Translations under genes and position numbers: made by a program
Assembly: GCA_009667805.1 (NCBI GenBank)
Contig: CM019063.1
Coordinates: 56,652,881-56,716,880, forward strand
Direction of reading: 5' to 3'
Source of the DNA: Leptobrachium leishanense
Lineage: Eukaryota; Chordata; Amphibia; Anura; Megophryidae
DNA length: 64,000 nucleotides
Notes under the pieces: model-generated
Told to the model about the DNA's origin: nothing
Database searches by the model: none
Seen by the model: only the letters and a program-made list of their open reading frames with translations
Shown: piece by piece, positions 20,167 to 30,199 of the stretch
Position numbering within the stretch: position 1 is the stretch's first letter
How the letters are laid out: every line of letters begins with the position of its first letter

Positions 20167-22569
20167 TCATCGATCGTAAAGAAAGCTGGAGAAGGAGACA
20201 TATTCATTCAGGCCCCTGGGTGCCACGGTATCCAGGGTTCTGATCCAATAGGTCTCCCTCTGCAGCAATCGCTGGGAGCGATTGCCACCCCTAGGAAGTG
20301 GGGGAACGTGGTCGATGGCTACACAACGAAGTGAGGGCAATCTATGTTGTTGGGCCAGAAAGTGTTTCGCCACCGGCTTATCAGTCTGACCATCTCTATA
20401 GGCTGTGTTAATAGAGGACCGATGGCCCCGAATACGGTCCCTAAGTGTGCGGTCAGTTTTCCCAATGTAAACAAGTCCACATGGACAAGAGAGCATATAA
20501 AACACAAATTCTGTCATGCAGGAAATGCGATGCTTGATTTTATAAATATGCCCTGTATGGGGATGGGCAAAGGTCGCCGTGGAGTGCATATGGTTACATG
20601 TAACGCACCCTGCACATTTAAAGCATCCCATTTTCTGCAAAGGAGTTTTGGTGGTATAGGATTTGACGGCATCCGTGTGTATAAGCAAATCTCTTAAATT
20701 ACGACCTCTAGAGTAACTAATAAGTGGCTGATTTCTAAATGAAGTGGGCAAGGAACGGTCAAAGGAAAAATTGTTCCAATGTTGTTTAATCATATGTGCT
20801 ATCTTTTCACTATGTGTATGATATTGAAGGGGAATGAATATTCTCGATGCCGTTCCTGCTGAAGGCACCTTGGGTACTTGTAAACGATTAATGGCCTTGG
20901 TGAGAGCACTATCAAGTGTGTTTGTAGAATATCCTCTAACCTGGAAGCCTTGATACATCTCCAAGATTTGATGTTGACATAAGTCAGTGTCACTATTATA
21001 CCTAAGCACTCGCAGGAACTGTGACATAGGCAGTGAGTATTTGAGATGTTGAGGATGGTGGCTTTTCATGTGGAGGACCGTATTCCTATCAGTGTCCTTC
21101 CTGAACAAGGTATATCCCAGGGTGTCATTGGTACGAAAGATAGTGACATCTAAAAATGATATGGAGGTTAGACTACTGTTGGCAGACAATTTTACAGGAG
21201 TGTCAAGTTGGTTAATATCATCAATCATTAAATTGAAGGATGATATGTCACCCTTCCATAGCAGAAAGATGTCATCCACAAAGCGACAGTAGAATAAAAT
21301 CTGAGATTCATAGCCTTGGAGAAGATATGTGCGTTCGAAGCAGTACATGTAAAAGTTGGCATAAGTTGGCGCCATAGAGGCCCCCATTGCTGTTCCCGCA
21401 CACTGTATATATAGAGTATTCTCAAATTTAAAAAAATTTTGGTACAGAGCTATTCGCAATAGCTCTAGTATGAATTCAATGGGAGGGCCTTTGTAGTGTT
21501 GTGATTCCTGTAATACTTGTTGAACGCATTGGATCCCAGCTTCATGCGGGATAATCGTATACAGATTTTTAACATCTAAAGTGGCCATGAGCCAAGGTGA
21601 TGTGGGCAGAGATAGCGATTTAATTTTGTCTAAGAAGTGTGGGGTATCCTTGATACATGTAGGCAGCTGAGACATGGTGTCCTTAGTGATGGAATCTATG
21701 TATTTGCCAATAGGCTCAAGCATGCTTCCCCTCGCTGAAACTATGGGACGGCCTGGGGGTAACTGTGGGTTTTTATGAATTTTAGGTACTGTATATAAAA
21801 CTGGTATGATGGGGTGTTCTGTAATAAGAAATGAAGCTATGGTGTCAGTTATATACCCCGCTTGTAAACCCATTGTAACCAAAGAGGCAATTTTGTCAGT
21901 AAATTCCTTGGTAGGGTCATGTGAAAGTCTGCGGTAGACCGTAGGGTCTGACAATTGTTGTAGTATTTCATTACGGTAATATGCATAATCCATAACAACA
22001 ATGGCTCCTCCTTTATCCGCAGGACGTATGGCAATGGTAAAGTCTGAGGCCAAGTCCTGGAGTGCCTCCTGCTCTTCTTTGGACAAATTAGGTCTGCCTG
22101 TTGGCCGTGTTTGAAGCAAAGTAGCTGTCTCTTCTTGCAAAATTTTAGCAAAGGTATTAATAAATGTGTTGCCAGTCTTAACATCTGCGGTGTTCTTAAG
22201 TTTGAGCTTAGTTGTTCCTGCCATTGTTGTAATATTATCCTTAATGCGTTCCTGTATGGCTAGAGTTCTATGAATTTTGTAATTTTGTATCTCAGAGTTG
22301 AAAAGGTTGGGTTTAACCGTGGGTACAAATGTCAAACCCTTGTTGAGAACATTGATATGGGCAGTTGTTAGTTTTTTAGAGGATAGGTTGAACACAGAGG
22401 CTATTTCCTGTAGCTTGGGGGTCTCCCCCTGTTGCCTTTGGTTCCTCCGAGTTCTCCTTGTCCTCTTCCTCTGGTCTGTCCCAACCAGCCTCTGGTCTGC
22501 ACACGAGTGTCTGTGGCCACCTGGGTGTCGTGAGATTGGTTGTCCCCTAAAAAAGTTTGAGGCGGACAT
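20167..22569 (-). CDS. Penelope-like reverse transcriptase with GIY-YIG endonuclease
   Basis: This is an intact 800-codon frame. Residues are counted from the first methionine of the open frame. The conserved block YTVPKIHKNP is at about 259-268. Motif A, TLDVKNLYT, is at about 330-338 and motif B, AGTAMGASMAPTYAN, at about 391-405. The catalytic FVDD is at about 430-433. A cysteine cluster, CFKCAGCVTC, lies near 637-646. The GIY-YIG nuclease occupies about 688-790, with VFYMLSC and GLVYIGKT as its two signature strands. Such proteins copy their RNA at nicked DNA. The first 48 or so residues are read in the wrong frame: the genuine N-terminus is probably the product at 23261-22401, shifted at a G5 run near 22430. 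With no stop in the catalytic region, the gene is young. The clade is possibly Neptune or Poseidon. Confidence 0.92.
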   Translation of the reverse strand: MSASNFFRGQPISRHPGGHRHSCADQRLVGTDQRKRTRRTRRNQRQQGETPKLQEIASVFNLSSKKLTTAHINVLNKGLTFVPTVKPNLFNSEIQNYKIHRTLAIQERIKDNITTMAGTTKLKLKNTADVKTGNTFINTFAKILQEETATLLQTRPTGRPNLSKEEQEALQDLASDFTIAIRPADKGGAIVVMDYAYYRNEILQQLSDPTVYRRLSHDPTKEFTDKIASLVTMGLQAGYITDTIASFLITEHPIIPVLYTVPKIHKNPQLPPGRPIVSARGSMLEPIGKYIDSITKDTMSQLPTCIKDTPHFLDKIKSLSLPTSPWLMATLDVKNLYTIIPHEAGIQCVQQVLQESQHYKGPPIEFILELLRIALYQNFFKFENTLYIQCAGTAMGASMAPTYANFYMYCFERTYLLQGYESQILFYCRFVDDIFLLWKGDISSFNLMIDDINQLDTPVKLSANSSLTSISFLDVTIFRTNDTLGYTLFRKDTDRNTVLHMKSHHPQHLKYSLPMSQFLRVLRYNSDTDLCQHQILEMYQGFQVRGYSTNTLDSALTKAINRLQVPKVPSAGTASRIFIPLQYHTHSEKIAHMIKQHWNNFSFDRSLPTSFRNQPLISYSRGRNLRDLLIHTDAVKSYTTKTPLQKMGCFKCAGCVTCNHMHSTATFAHPHTGHIYKIKHRISCMTEFVFYMLSCPCGLVYIGKTDRTLRDRIRGHRSSINTAYRDGQTDKPVAKHFLAQQHRLPSLRCVAIDHVPPLPRGGNRSQRLLQRETYWIRTLDTVAPRGLNEYVSFSSFLYDR

Positions 22570-23261
22570 GTAGGCTTAGATTCTTTAGGGAAGTCAGAGT
22601 CCGAGTTGGATTCGCCCGATGTTATATCAATTGTGGGGTATCGTGGTTTATAAATACGCGGTCTAGAACGAGGAAATTGTGGTCTAGACCAGTCTGTAGA
22701 TAACCATCTATAAACCCGATGGGATGTATAATCGTAGTTCACTTTATCCATTTTTTGTTTTTTGAACCGTATCAAATCAGCACGGTACTTATCCACTTCT
22801 TCCTGTAATTTAGTTAACTGGACTGCAAACGTCGAGGTGTCCATGGTTATTGAATTGGTAATTTCGTATTTGGCAATATGTTGCTTGGTAATGGCCATCT
22901 CTTTACCAACCTCTTCGATGGTAATCACCATCCAGTCCAGTGCACATTTATTAGCAATTGCAACCCATTTTTTGCAATACTCAGGGTTTGCTCGACCGAT
23001 GGTGGGAGCATTGGTGACTCTGAAACCCCTGGGAATGCGTTTACTCCGATAATAATCGGACAGGAAAATACCGTGCAGATTTAAATCAATCTCTTTACGT
23101 TTCATTTTAAGTAAATCGAAATACATATCTTTAGTAGAAGGATGGTGCTCCAATTGTTCCGGGGTCAATGGCCAGAGTATCTGCTGTGCCTGTTCATCCG
23201 TAATTTGTAGGGTCTCTGCATGTTCATGATATGCTCCTGCTCTCTGTAGAAAATCTTCCAT
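22401..23261 (-). CDS. Penelope-like element upstream frame (N-terminal part)
   Basis: This is an intact 286-codon frame starting MEDFLQRAGAYHEHAETLQ. It has a charged, helix-rich middle (about 120-175, with LTKLQEEVDKYRADLIRFKK likely coiled coil) and an arginine- and glycine-rich tail (TRGWLGQTRGRGQGE). I know of no enzymatic domain in it; RNA binding or assembly is a guess. It overlaps the 22569-20167 frame by 169 bases in another register. At caacagggggagacccccaa (around 22430) the downstream frame picks up the family-like text ETPKLQEIASVFNLSSKKL, whereas this frame stops soon after. The likely ancestral state is one continuous protein of about 1,030-1,040 residues with one later indel; programmed frameshifting is the alternative. 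Confidence 0.8.
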   Translation of the reverse strand: MEDFLQRAGAYHEHAETLQITDEQAQQILWPLTPEQLEHHPSTKDMYFDLLKMKRKEIDLNLHGIFLSDYYRSKRIPRGFRVTNAPTIGRANPEYCKKWVAIANKCALDWMVITIEEVGKEMAITKQHIAKYEITNSITMDTSTFAVQLTKLQEEVDKYRADLIRFKKQKMDKVNYDYTSHRVYRWLSTDWSRPQFPRSRPRIYKPRYPTIDITSGESNSDSDFPKESKPTCPPQTFLGDNQSHDTQVATDTRVQTRGWLGQTRGRGQGELGGTKGNRGRPPSYRK

Positions 23262-23429
23262 GGAGCCTCAAAGATCGGTATACCACAAAGGTAAGAAAAA
23301 TAAAGAATATCTTCAATCAGGGTGCTAGGATCCCGGTATGAACCGAGTATATAGAAAGCCAGAAGAGTCCTGCAACACCTTTGAATATCAGCATGTAGAC
23401 AAATATGGGTGCTCTGCCAAAAGTGATAT

Positions 23430-23694
23430 ATATCCAAGGAAAGTGGCGGCACTCGATTTGAGAAATAAAAAATCAAAAAAGTTTATTTAAATCATTTAAA
23501 ATAAGACCGACGTTTCGGCCCTCACAGGAGCCATTCTCAAGGTGTTATACATAGGAGTTGCATACGTTTAAATAAAAAGCACACATAGTTGGAAAACCAA
23601 TCAAAGAGGCTCGTTAGGGAAGAGGCACAGATGTTATCAATGCATAGTTAATAAAATAATTAACATTCCCAAAAGGTGTGTCACTTACAAGTGA
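23430..23694 (-). repeat. Penelope-like element 5' pseudo-LTR
   Basis: It matches 19362-19620 almost base for base, from tatccaaggaaagtggcgg to cttacaagtga. The junction with the inverted partner copy follows directly (agtga | tggtcagactg). Confidence 0.9.
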
Positions 23695-24803
23695 TGGTCA
23701 GACTGATAAGCCGGTGGCGAAACACTTTCTGGCCCAACAACATAGATTGCCCTCACTTCGTTGTGTAGCCATCGACCACGTTCCCCCACTTCCTAGGGGT
23801 GGCAATCGCTCCCAGCGATTGCTGCAGAGGGAGACCTATTGGATCAGAACCCTGGATACCGTGGCACCCAGGGGCCTGAATGAATATGTCTCCTTCTCCA
23901 GCTTTCTTTACGATCGATGAGCATACCACACTTTCACATATAGGTCTTAATAAACAGTTAAGCAATCCATCCGATACAGATATGGGTGTTATCCATTTGC
24001 CCGTTTTGGTAATTAGGACTCCGATCCTCCCTTTTTTTTGACCACATGCGGCTTCCGTTGTGCTTTTGTTTTATTTGTAGTCTTGACAACACACCTATAT
24101 GTATGTATATTTGATTCTCAGTACAGATACATTTTACTATAGGACCTCAGTTGCTTTAACCACCTCGTATTCCCAAGTTCCATCTGGTGATCAATGGCCC
24201 AGGGCTTTATACTCTCTGTTGTTCGAGCAAGTGCACTGCCTAGCACACACGTACTTTGCAGCGTGATTAGCGATCTTTTTCCTTTTCGGCTGTATGATAT
24301 GCTTCTTTCACTTCAAGCCTTTAAAATGTTTCTTGATAGGCTGCTCTCTCTTTCTCTTTTATACTTTTTTTGGTTTTAAATTTGGAAGCTCACTCTCTTC
24401 CCTCTGCGGCTTCCGTAGAGATTGTGCATTGTTTATATGTTGCCTAGGCGACTGTCTTACGTTCACTTGTAAGTGACACACCTTTTGGAATGTTAATTAT
24501 TTTATTAACTATGCATTGATAACATCTGTGCCTCTTCCCTAACGAGCCTCTTTGATTGGTTTTCCAACTATGTGTGCTTTTTATTTAAACGTATGCAACT
24601 CCTATGTATAACACCTTGAGAATGGCTCCTGTGAGGGCCGAAACGTCGGTCTTATTTTAAATGATTTAAATAAACTTTTTTGATTTTTTATTTCTCAAAT
24701 CGAGTGCCGCCACTTTCCTTGGATATATATCACTTTTGGCAGAGCACCCATATTTGTCTACATGCTGATATTCAAAGGTGTTGCAGGACTCTTCTGGCTT
24801 TCT
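23695..24803 (+). mobile_element. Inverted, 5'-truncated Penelope-like copy
   Basis: Starting at tggtcagactgataagccgg, this is the reverse complement of the minus-strand element's 3' third: last 75 codons of the endonuclease, 3' region, pseudo-LTR (24468-24725), and about 80 further bases equal to the leader beside the other 5' pseudo-LTR. The latter shows that the template read through a pseudo-LTR into the next unit, i.e. a tandem dimer. It ends in a TA microsatellite near 24803. Confidence 0.92.
23696..23920 (+). pseudogene. C-terminal fragment of GIY-YIG endonuclease
   Basis: The 75 codons from DGQTDKPVAKHFLAQQHR to FSSFLYDR are identical in sequence to the C-terminus of the 800-residue protein at 22569-20167. 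The fragment lacks the two signature strands of the nuclease and all of the reverse transcriptase, so it is a truncation product. A methionine upstream at 23678 is in the adjacent pseudo-LTR and means nothing. Confidence 0.9.
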
Positions 24804-25300
24804 ATATATATATATATATACACCCACCCACAGACCTCAGACCATATATACACATACGCACATTGGGGGGTGGCATGTGGACAATCTCAACTAAATGTCC
24901 CCCCCCCCCTATTTGGATGATCCCTCCAGAAGAAATGTTGAACCCGACAGAGCAGAGAATATATATATTATTCTCTGCTCTATCGGGTTCAACATTTCTT
25001 CTGGAGGGATCAGCCAAATGGGGGGGACAATTAGTTGCCAAATGTGTGCATAATACAAGTCTGGATTTATATATTTATAAGAATATAGATATCTATCTAT
25101 CTATATATATCATACCTGCCCTTACCTTCCCCTATAAATTTGCTAAAAATATACAACCAAAAAAAAAACACTGCCTGAGACCCTGCGCAGCCCACATGCC
25201 ACCCCCTCTACCTAGCTGAATGTATCTAATATATATAATTAAATACATTCAGCCAGGTAGAGAAAGAAAAAAAAAGGTTTTATTTCATGTTCCCAGGGAC
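24804..25300. repeat. Two nested palindromes in AT-rich DNA
   Basis: At about 24882-25035 an inverted repeat has arms of about 70 bp (ccctccagaagaaatgttga and its complement tcaacatttcttctggaggg) around an atatat centre. An outer pair, ccaccccctctacctagctg at 25200 and cagccaggtagag at 25250, makes a second hairpin around atatataatt. A C11-type run is present at 24900. No gene. Confidence 0.85.
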
Positions 25301-25614
25301 ATTTAAAAATGTCCTCAGAATTATTATTTTTTTAGAAACGTGTCGCCTTACCTTAGCCTGGTGGTCAGTGGGGGCTCCCTGGATCCTGGTTGTGGGGGGG
25401 GGTTGCCGTGGCCGCAGGTGCAGTGGCTCCCTCCCTGAGCCCCCTGTCTTTGCCAGGTGCGGGTAGCCCGCACAGTCGCAGCTCTGTCATCCGGTGGCCT
25501 CATGCTCCTCAAGGGGATCCTTGGGAGGCCCTGGCAGGCTGCCCTCTATAGTGCCTGATTAGAGGGCCGTGTCTGCCTGATGTTTTTGTAACAAGAACGT
25601 TTTATCCCATAGGC
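25301..25614. other. G/C-rich spacer, nothing recognised
   Basis: Contains a G8 run near 25395 and a locally GC-rich, CpG-containing stretch. I see no promoter elements or exons that I can support. Confidence 0.4.
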
Positions 25615-25855
25615 TTCAATGTTAAAAATATTCCCGTTTTAATTCAATATCTAATAAACCGTTGCTTATAATATTCTGCAGTAAAGAGTCTCTTTACTTC
25701 TAGATTTTTTAGTATTTTTTAAGCATTTTTTATACTTTTTTCAAAAACGAATTTTTTCGAACTTTTTCTGAACGTCCCAAAAAGTTCGTAGTTCACGAAC
25801 TTTCGAACAGCCGATGTTCGATTCGAACTCCGAACAGATCCGAACCGAACGCTCA
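25615..25855 (-). mobile_element. MITE-A fragment joined to a hAT-like end
   Basis: The part up to about 25740 (ggcttcaatgttaaaaatat, ctgcagtaaagagtctcttt) is the middle of MITE-A in reverse orientation. It then changes to a gttcgaa-rich end finishing in gctcatcccta, similar to the hAT-like terminus at 13757. The chimera may have been created by insertion and deletion. Confidence 0.65.
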
Positions 25856-26705
25856 TCCCTATTTACTAGGACACAAAAAAATAGTCATAATATTCAGTTT
25901 TCCCTGGGCGTGAGAGTACCCCCACCTATTTTTCCAGAAAAAAGCACTGCCTGCGCCCCTTCTCTGGATCCTCCTAGAAGCTGGTCAAGCAGCACAAAAT
26001 CAATCAGCAGGCAGAGTGTCTGCACGCGTTAATGAGAACAAGTTCAATGTTTTGTAAATGTATGAATATAGGTTCATTTGTTAATTCTTTCTCCTACTGA
26101 GACCACGCCGGAGACTGTCTTTTCTTTGTGATCACTTTTGTCTTGTCTGGCGTCACACATCCCGCAGGCAGAAGCCTCCATTAAATGATGAAATAAGGAC
26201 ATATTAATGGTTTCATCGTGTCATTGTGTCTCATTTTCTTTGGCTCTTCTCGCATGCCTCTAAAACCCTCAGACTTTTCAGAATATTGATGCAGAAAATG
26301 ACATCGTAGCTGGTGAAAACCAGAATGCATTAGGGGGAATTTTGACCATTTTGCACACACATGCCAGTGTCCGGAAATTGAAATTCTAAGTGACTCACGG
26401 CAGTAAATGACGGGTGATAAAATTCTTGCTTTTCGATGCCATTAAAATGCTAAACACATTGGATTTTTCCTAGCTATAAAAAAACAATGTACCGTGAAAT
26501 AAATCTAACAAATACACAGACTGGCCTTCGCTCCCCGAATAAAGCGATTTGAAATAAATTATTTGTTTATTTCATTAACCCGATATGAACTTTACACTCC
26601 TTTACTAACACATTACTCTATATACAGGATGGGTACTCCAGTCCTTATCCAGAATTCTAAAATCCAGAAGACATTGAAAAACAGAGTTTCCAGTTCCCAG
26701 ATGTA
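25856..26705. other. Gene-free spacer, nothing recognised
   Basis: AT-rich, apparently unique DNA without a supported feature. Confidence 0.5.
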
Positions 26706-27626
26706 AGGGGGTTATTTAGAGAGCACCGAAATGTCAGTGACATTTCCCCCGACCCTGCGGTGAATTCAGCATTCACCGCAGGGTCCCCAGAGTGCATGGA
26801 ACGGACCCAAAAATCCACCGCAAAAGCATCAAAAATCTGCCGAAATACTGCTGAAAAATCGCCGGAAACCACCACCGATACAAAATTTCGGATCGAATTG
26901 ATAACCACTGATAAAATCCCAAATGATGATCCAACGCATACCTGCTGGCTGCCACCGCCAACCCGTCGGACAGCCGCCACAAACGCACCAGACAGTCGCC
27001 AAACACAGCCGACAAACAGCCGAACACAGCGCCGACCAGCCGCAGAAAAAAGCCAACAAGCCGCCAGACGAGTAAAAAAAAACAATAAAATGAGTGAAAG
27101 TGTCAAAATTGAAACGCTGTTTGCAAAAAACTACTGGATGAAAACGTCTGGAATTAACATATACAGTAAGATCCAATGAATGATAATAAAAAGAAAAACT
27201 GCCGTTTAAAAAAAAATCTTAAAGAGTGTTGCGATTAAATCCCGAAAAATGCCTAAAACAATCTTAAAAAAAATAAAGAGACTTTTTGCTGCAGATTAGA
27301 AGAATAGACAGTTTATTAGATGTTAGATAAAAACAGGAATATTTTTAACATTGAAATCTATGGGATTCACCCGTATAGACCTGCCGAATGAAACAAATGA
27401 ACATCAGGGCATTTCACTGACATTTCTCTGCTGTTCGGTGTCTCTGACTAGATTAACCATTGCTTCTCTATGGGGATTTCACTGCACCGTATTTTTCTGG
27501 CAATTCGCCAAAATTTGGCGAACTGCCTGCTCTCTGAATAGCTGAATGGAAAGAAATGTCACCGTACGGTGAAATTCACTTTTCGGTGCCAATTCGGGGC
27601 CAGGTCGGCTCTCCCTGAATAACCCT
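26706..27626 (+). mobile_element. Full-length MITE-A copy (about 920 bp)
   Basis: The left end is gggggttatttagagagcacc and the right end is ctgaataaccctg. Outer hairpins and all internal blocks are present: the aacgctgtttgcaaaaaact block, the aatgaatgataataaaaag block, and the aaacaggaatatttttaaca block. This is one of the best copies for defining the full length of the family. The exact TA duplication is eroded. Confidence 0.85.
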
Positions 27627-28279
27627 GATAGTGTTTACTCATCTTCCTGCTGACAGGGCCTCCTTCACTCCTCTGCTCCGCCGTGTGCTGCAGCACCATC
27701 GTGGGACACAATGGAACACACTGTGCAACTTCAGTGTGTGACATGCTGCACAGAGCCAGCAAGTGACGTGCTGGTTCTGCGCAGTATGTCTCCCACAAAG
27801 CCCTGTGCAGCATATCCCAGCATGTAGTTTGCTGGTGCTGCTGTATCATGAACCTCACAGCTCTCCTGGTGCAAACCCCTACTCCTCTAGCTACATCCCA
27901 GTGTCATGTATAATGTGTAGGATACAAAAGCAAGCATTACAACAGAGCAGGAAGCTTACAAGGATTCTTTAACACATTCACTTCCAAGCACTTGTTGAAA
28001 AATATATATCAAACATGGGATGCAAAATTAACAATTAACTATGAGTTAAAATATACATTTTGCACAGATGTGATGCTGATGTAGCTAAAAAATAAATAAA
28101 AAATTGCTCATTTTAAATTTTTATGTATTGGTTTAACCTTTACAGAAATATTGCCTGGATGAAAGATTCTGAACTCTAGATGGTGTGCCTTATCTTGCAG
28201 TGTCTGTTTTTTCAGCATACAGGCAGAAATAGCCTTTGTTTCAAATACAGTAATATATATATATTAAAATATACATTAT
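27627..28279. other. Gene-free spacer, nothing recognised
   Basis: No supported gene. AT microsatellite-like text occurs at 28250-28275, just before the next MITE-A. Confidence 0.5.
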
Positions 28280-28737
28280 CAGGGTTATTCAGAAAGCACT
28301 TGAAATTTCAGGGAAATTTCAGTGCTTTCTCATTTGACGTACATCGATGCACTTCAGCGATTCCAGGTCACCGGTCCTGCAGTGAATTCATTATTCAGCG
28401 CAGGATCCACAAAATGTGCCGAATGTCAAGCTGCCGACGACCGCCACCGACCGCAGATCAGCTGACCGAATGCCGCCAAAGATCGCCGAACAGATCACCG
28501 AACGCCGTGGCCGACCGATTAGCCTGCTGAACTCCGCCGAAGACTGCTGAACAGACCACTGAACAATGCCAAAGAGTGCCAAACTGACCGCCGAACGCCA
28601 CCGAACTTTTGAAAAAAAAAGGAACTCTGGTATTCTTTACAAGGTATGTAAAACTATAAAAATGCATGAAAATGTGTAGAAATAATAAAATAGGTACTAT
28701 AAAAAATAAAAAGGTCTGTTAAAGAAATTTAAAAAAA
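28280..28737 (+). mobile_element. MITE-A copy in three pieces, first piece
   Basis: It starts CAGGGTTATTCAGAAAGC and continues to a poly-A stretch where a 739-bp foldback element is inserted. The other pieces of the same copy are 29477-29703 and 31429-31665. Its interior is more diverged than in other copies, suggesting an older insertion. Confidence 0.75.
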
Positions 28738-29476
28738 GGGCTAAATTACAATCCATGTGCTAAAACGGGGACGCTAGGGAGAAAAAACTGCACCCGCAGT
28801 TTTCTCCCTAGCGCTCCCGTTTTAGCATGGGATTACAATACAGGCGCTTAAAAAGCTGCCTGCATTGTTAGCGGGCACTATGCCCCGGGATGTGCGCGGC
28901 AGTGCTGAGCTCCGCTGCGCGCATCCACTTAAAGGAGTCCATAGGACTCCATTGAGTTTCCCCCTGCCGGCCACATGACCTGCCGGATCTCGCCTCGCGA
29001 GATTCAGCAGGTCGGCGTAGTGATCTGCAGGGAGAGACTGGGGGAATTTTTCCCCCAGTCTCTCCCTCTTTTCCCGGCGACAGAGGAGGTGGACGAAGCC
29101 GCGGTCCTTGTTGCGGGATACTAGGTGAGTATCTGATTTTTTGGGTGGGATTTCAGCTGGTGCTAACGGATTCTGCACCAGTGGAATCTGTTAGCACCAA
29201 GTCCAGGCTGTGGTTAACATTTTGTTAACCGCAGCCGGACGTTAATCAGCGTTAGGACTTTGTAATCCTAACGCTGATTAACACTTTGCACTTCCCATGT
29301 TAAGTATAGGGAGCACAAAGTACAGTAACCTCGCACTGAAGAGCGCAAGGTACCAAACGCTAACGGGTTTCTTAACCCGTTAGCGTTTGGATTGTAATGT
29401 GCGGTGGCCACCGGGGCTAGCGTTAACGCTCACCCAGGTGACCGCTATCGTTAGCACCAAGATTGTAATGTGGCCC
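28738..29476 (+). mobile_element. GGGCC foldback element, 3-bp TSD (739 bp)
   Basis: The ends are GGGCTAAATTACAATCC and GATTGTAATGTGGCCC, with AAA repeated on both sides (28735-28737 and 29477-29479). Inside are strong hairpins: ctaaaacggggacgctag with ctagcgctcccgttttag, agactgggggaatttttccc, and acgctaacggg with cccgttagcgt. No coding capacity. The copy at 56901-57652 is homologous and in the opposite orientation. The superfamily is not settled: 3-bp duplications occur in Harbinger and CACTA-type elements, but AAA, ACT and GTA do not fit a strict TWA rule. Confidence 0.8.
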
Positions 29477-29703
29477 AAAGCCTTAAAAAATGTTGGGAAT
29501 ATAAAATTTCGAAAAAAAATCCAAAAGAATAAAAAAATTCCAATAAATAAATAAAAACAAAGCGATTTCTGAAAATGAAAAGATTAAATGGAAAAAAAAT
29601 AATAATTTAAAAACAATAAAAATATTAAACCTTAAACCTGTCAAATTGAAACACTGAAAATCACTGCATTTCACTGACATTTCGGTGCAGTTCGGCATTT
29701 TCT
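29477..29703 (+). mobile_element. MITE-A copy in three pieces, second piece
   Basis: Continuation after the foldback insertion: AT-rich middle, then gcatttcactgacatttcgg, interrupted at ttttctgta by the L2 tail. The word tctgta occurs again on the far side (31438-31443), giving a probable LINE target-site duplication. Confidence 0.75.
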
Positions 29704-29899
29704 GTATTATTATTATACTTTATTTATATAGCACCAGCATATTCCGCAGCGCTGAACATTGGGCACAATATAGACATGGTTACAAAACACTGAGACTGAA
29801 CAACATTTGATAAACCAGTACAGGAGGAAACAAGGGTCCTATTCCCATGGGAATTTACAATCTAGAAGGGTTGGGGGTGGAAACAGGAGGAGAAGCCTG

Positions 29900-30025
29900 C
29901 AAGGTGAGAGTAATGGACGGCAAGGTGAGAGTGATGGACTGCAAAGTGAGAGTGATGGACTGCAAGGTGAGAGTGATGGACGGCAAGGTGAGAGTGATGG
30001 ACGGCAAGGTGAGAGTGATGGACTG
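29900..30025 (-). repeat. 21-bp VNTR in L2 3' region, about 6 units
   Basis: Units of gtgatggactgcaaggtgag plus one base. The L2 copy at 7505-7530 has just one unit and the copy at 49420-49830 has about twenty, so the array expanded independently or in a sublineage. Confidence 0.9.
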
Positions 30026-30199
30026 TTTGGGGCAGTGAGGTGTATCAGTGAGTCGGGTGGTAGGCTTCCCTAAATAAGAATGTCTTAAGGTAGCGTTTGA
30101 AGGAAGGGAAACTAGGGACAGTCTGACCGTACGAGGGAGCGAGTTCTAGAGGATGGGAGCCTCGCGTGAGAATTCCTGCAGTTTATCATGGGAAGCTAG

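Larger units (their letters stand above)
19362..23694 (-). mobile_element. Penelope-like retroelement, near complete, minus strand
   Basis: The element contains a reverse transcriptase with C-terminal GIY-YIG endonuclease, the hallmark of Penelope-like elements. From 5' to 3' on the minus strand it has a pseudo-LTR (23694-23430), a 5' leader, an upstream frame (23261-22401), the main frame (22569-20167), a 3' region, and a second pseudo-LTR (19620-19362). The two pseudo-LTRs look almost identical. At 23694/23695 it joins an inverted, 5'-truncated copy. Tandem pseudo-LTRs with an inverted truncated partner are known for this class. The whole unit lies between AT microsatellites. Confidence 0.93.

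Noticed and set aside
20344..20697. Plus-strand frame of 117 codons in the Penelope-like region
   Set aside because: Shadow of the minus-strand endonuclease and cysteine-cluster region; no features of its own.
25340..25560. GC-rich patch considered as a CpG-island promoter
   Set aside because: Too short, with few CpGs and no transcript-like structure or exon nearby; better explained by repeat composition.
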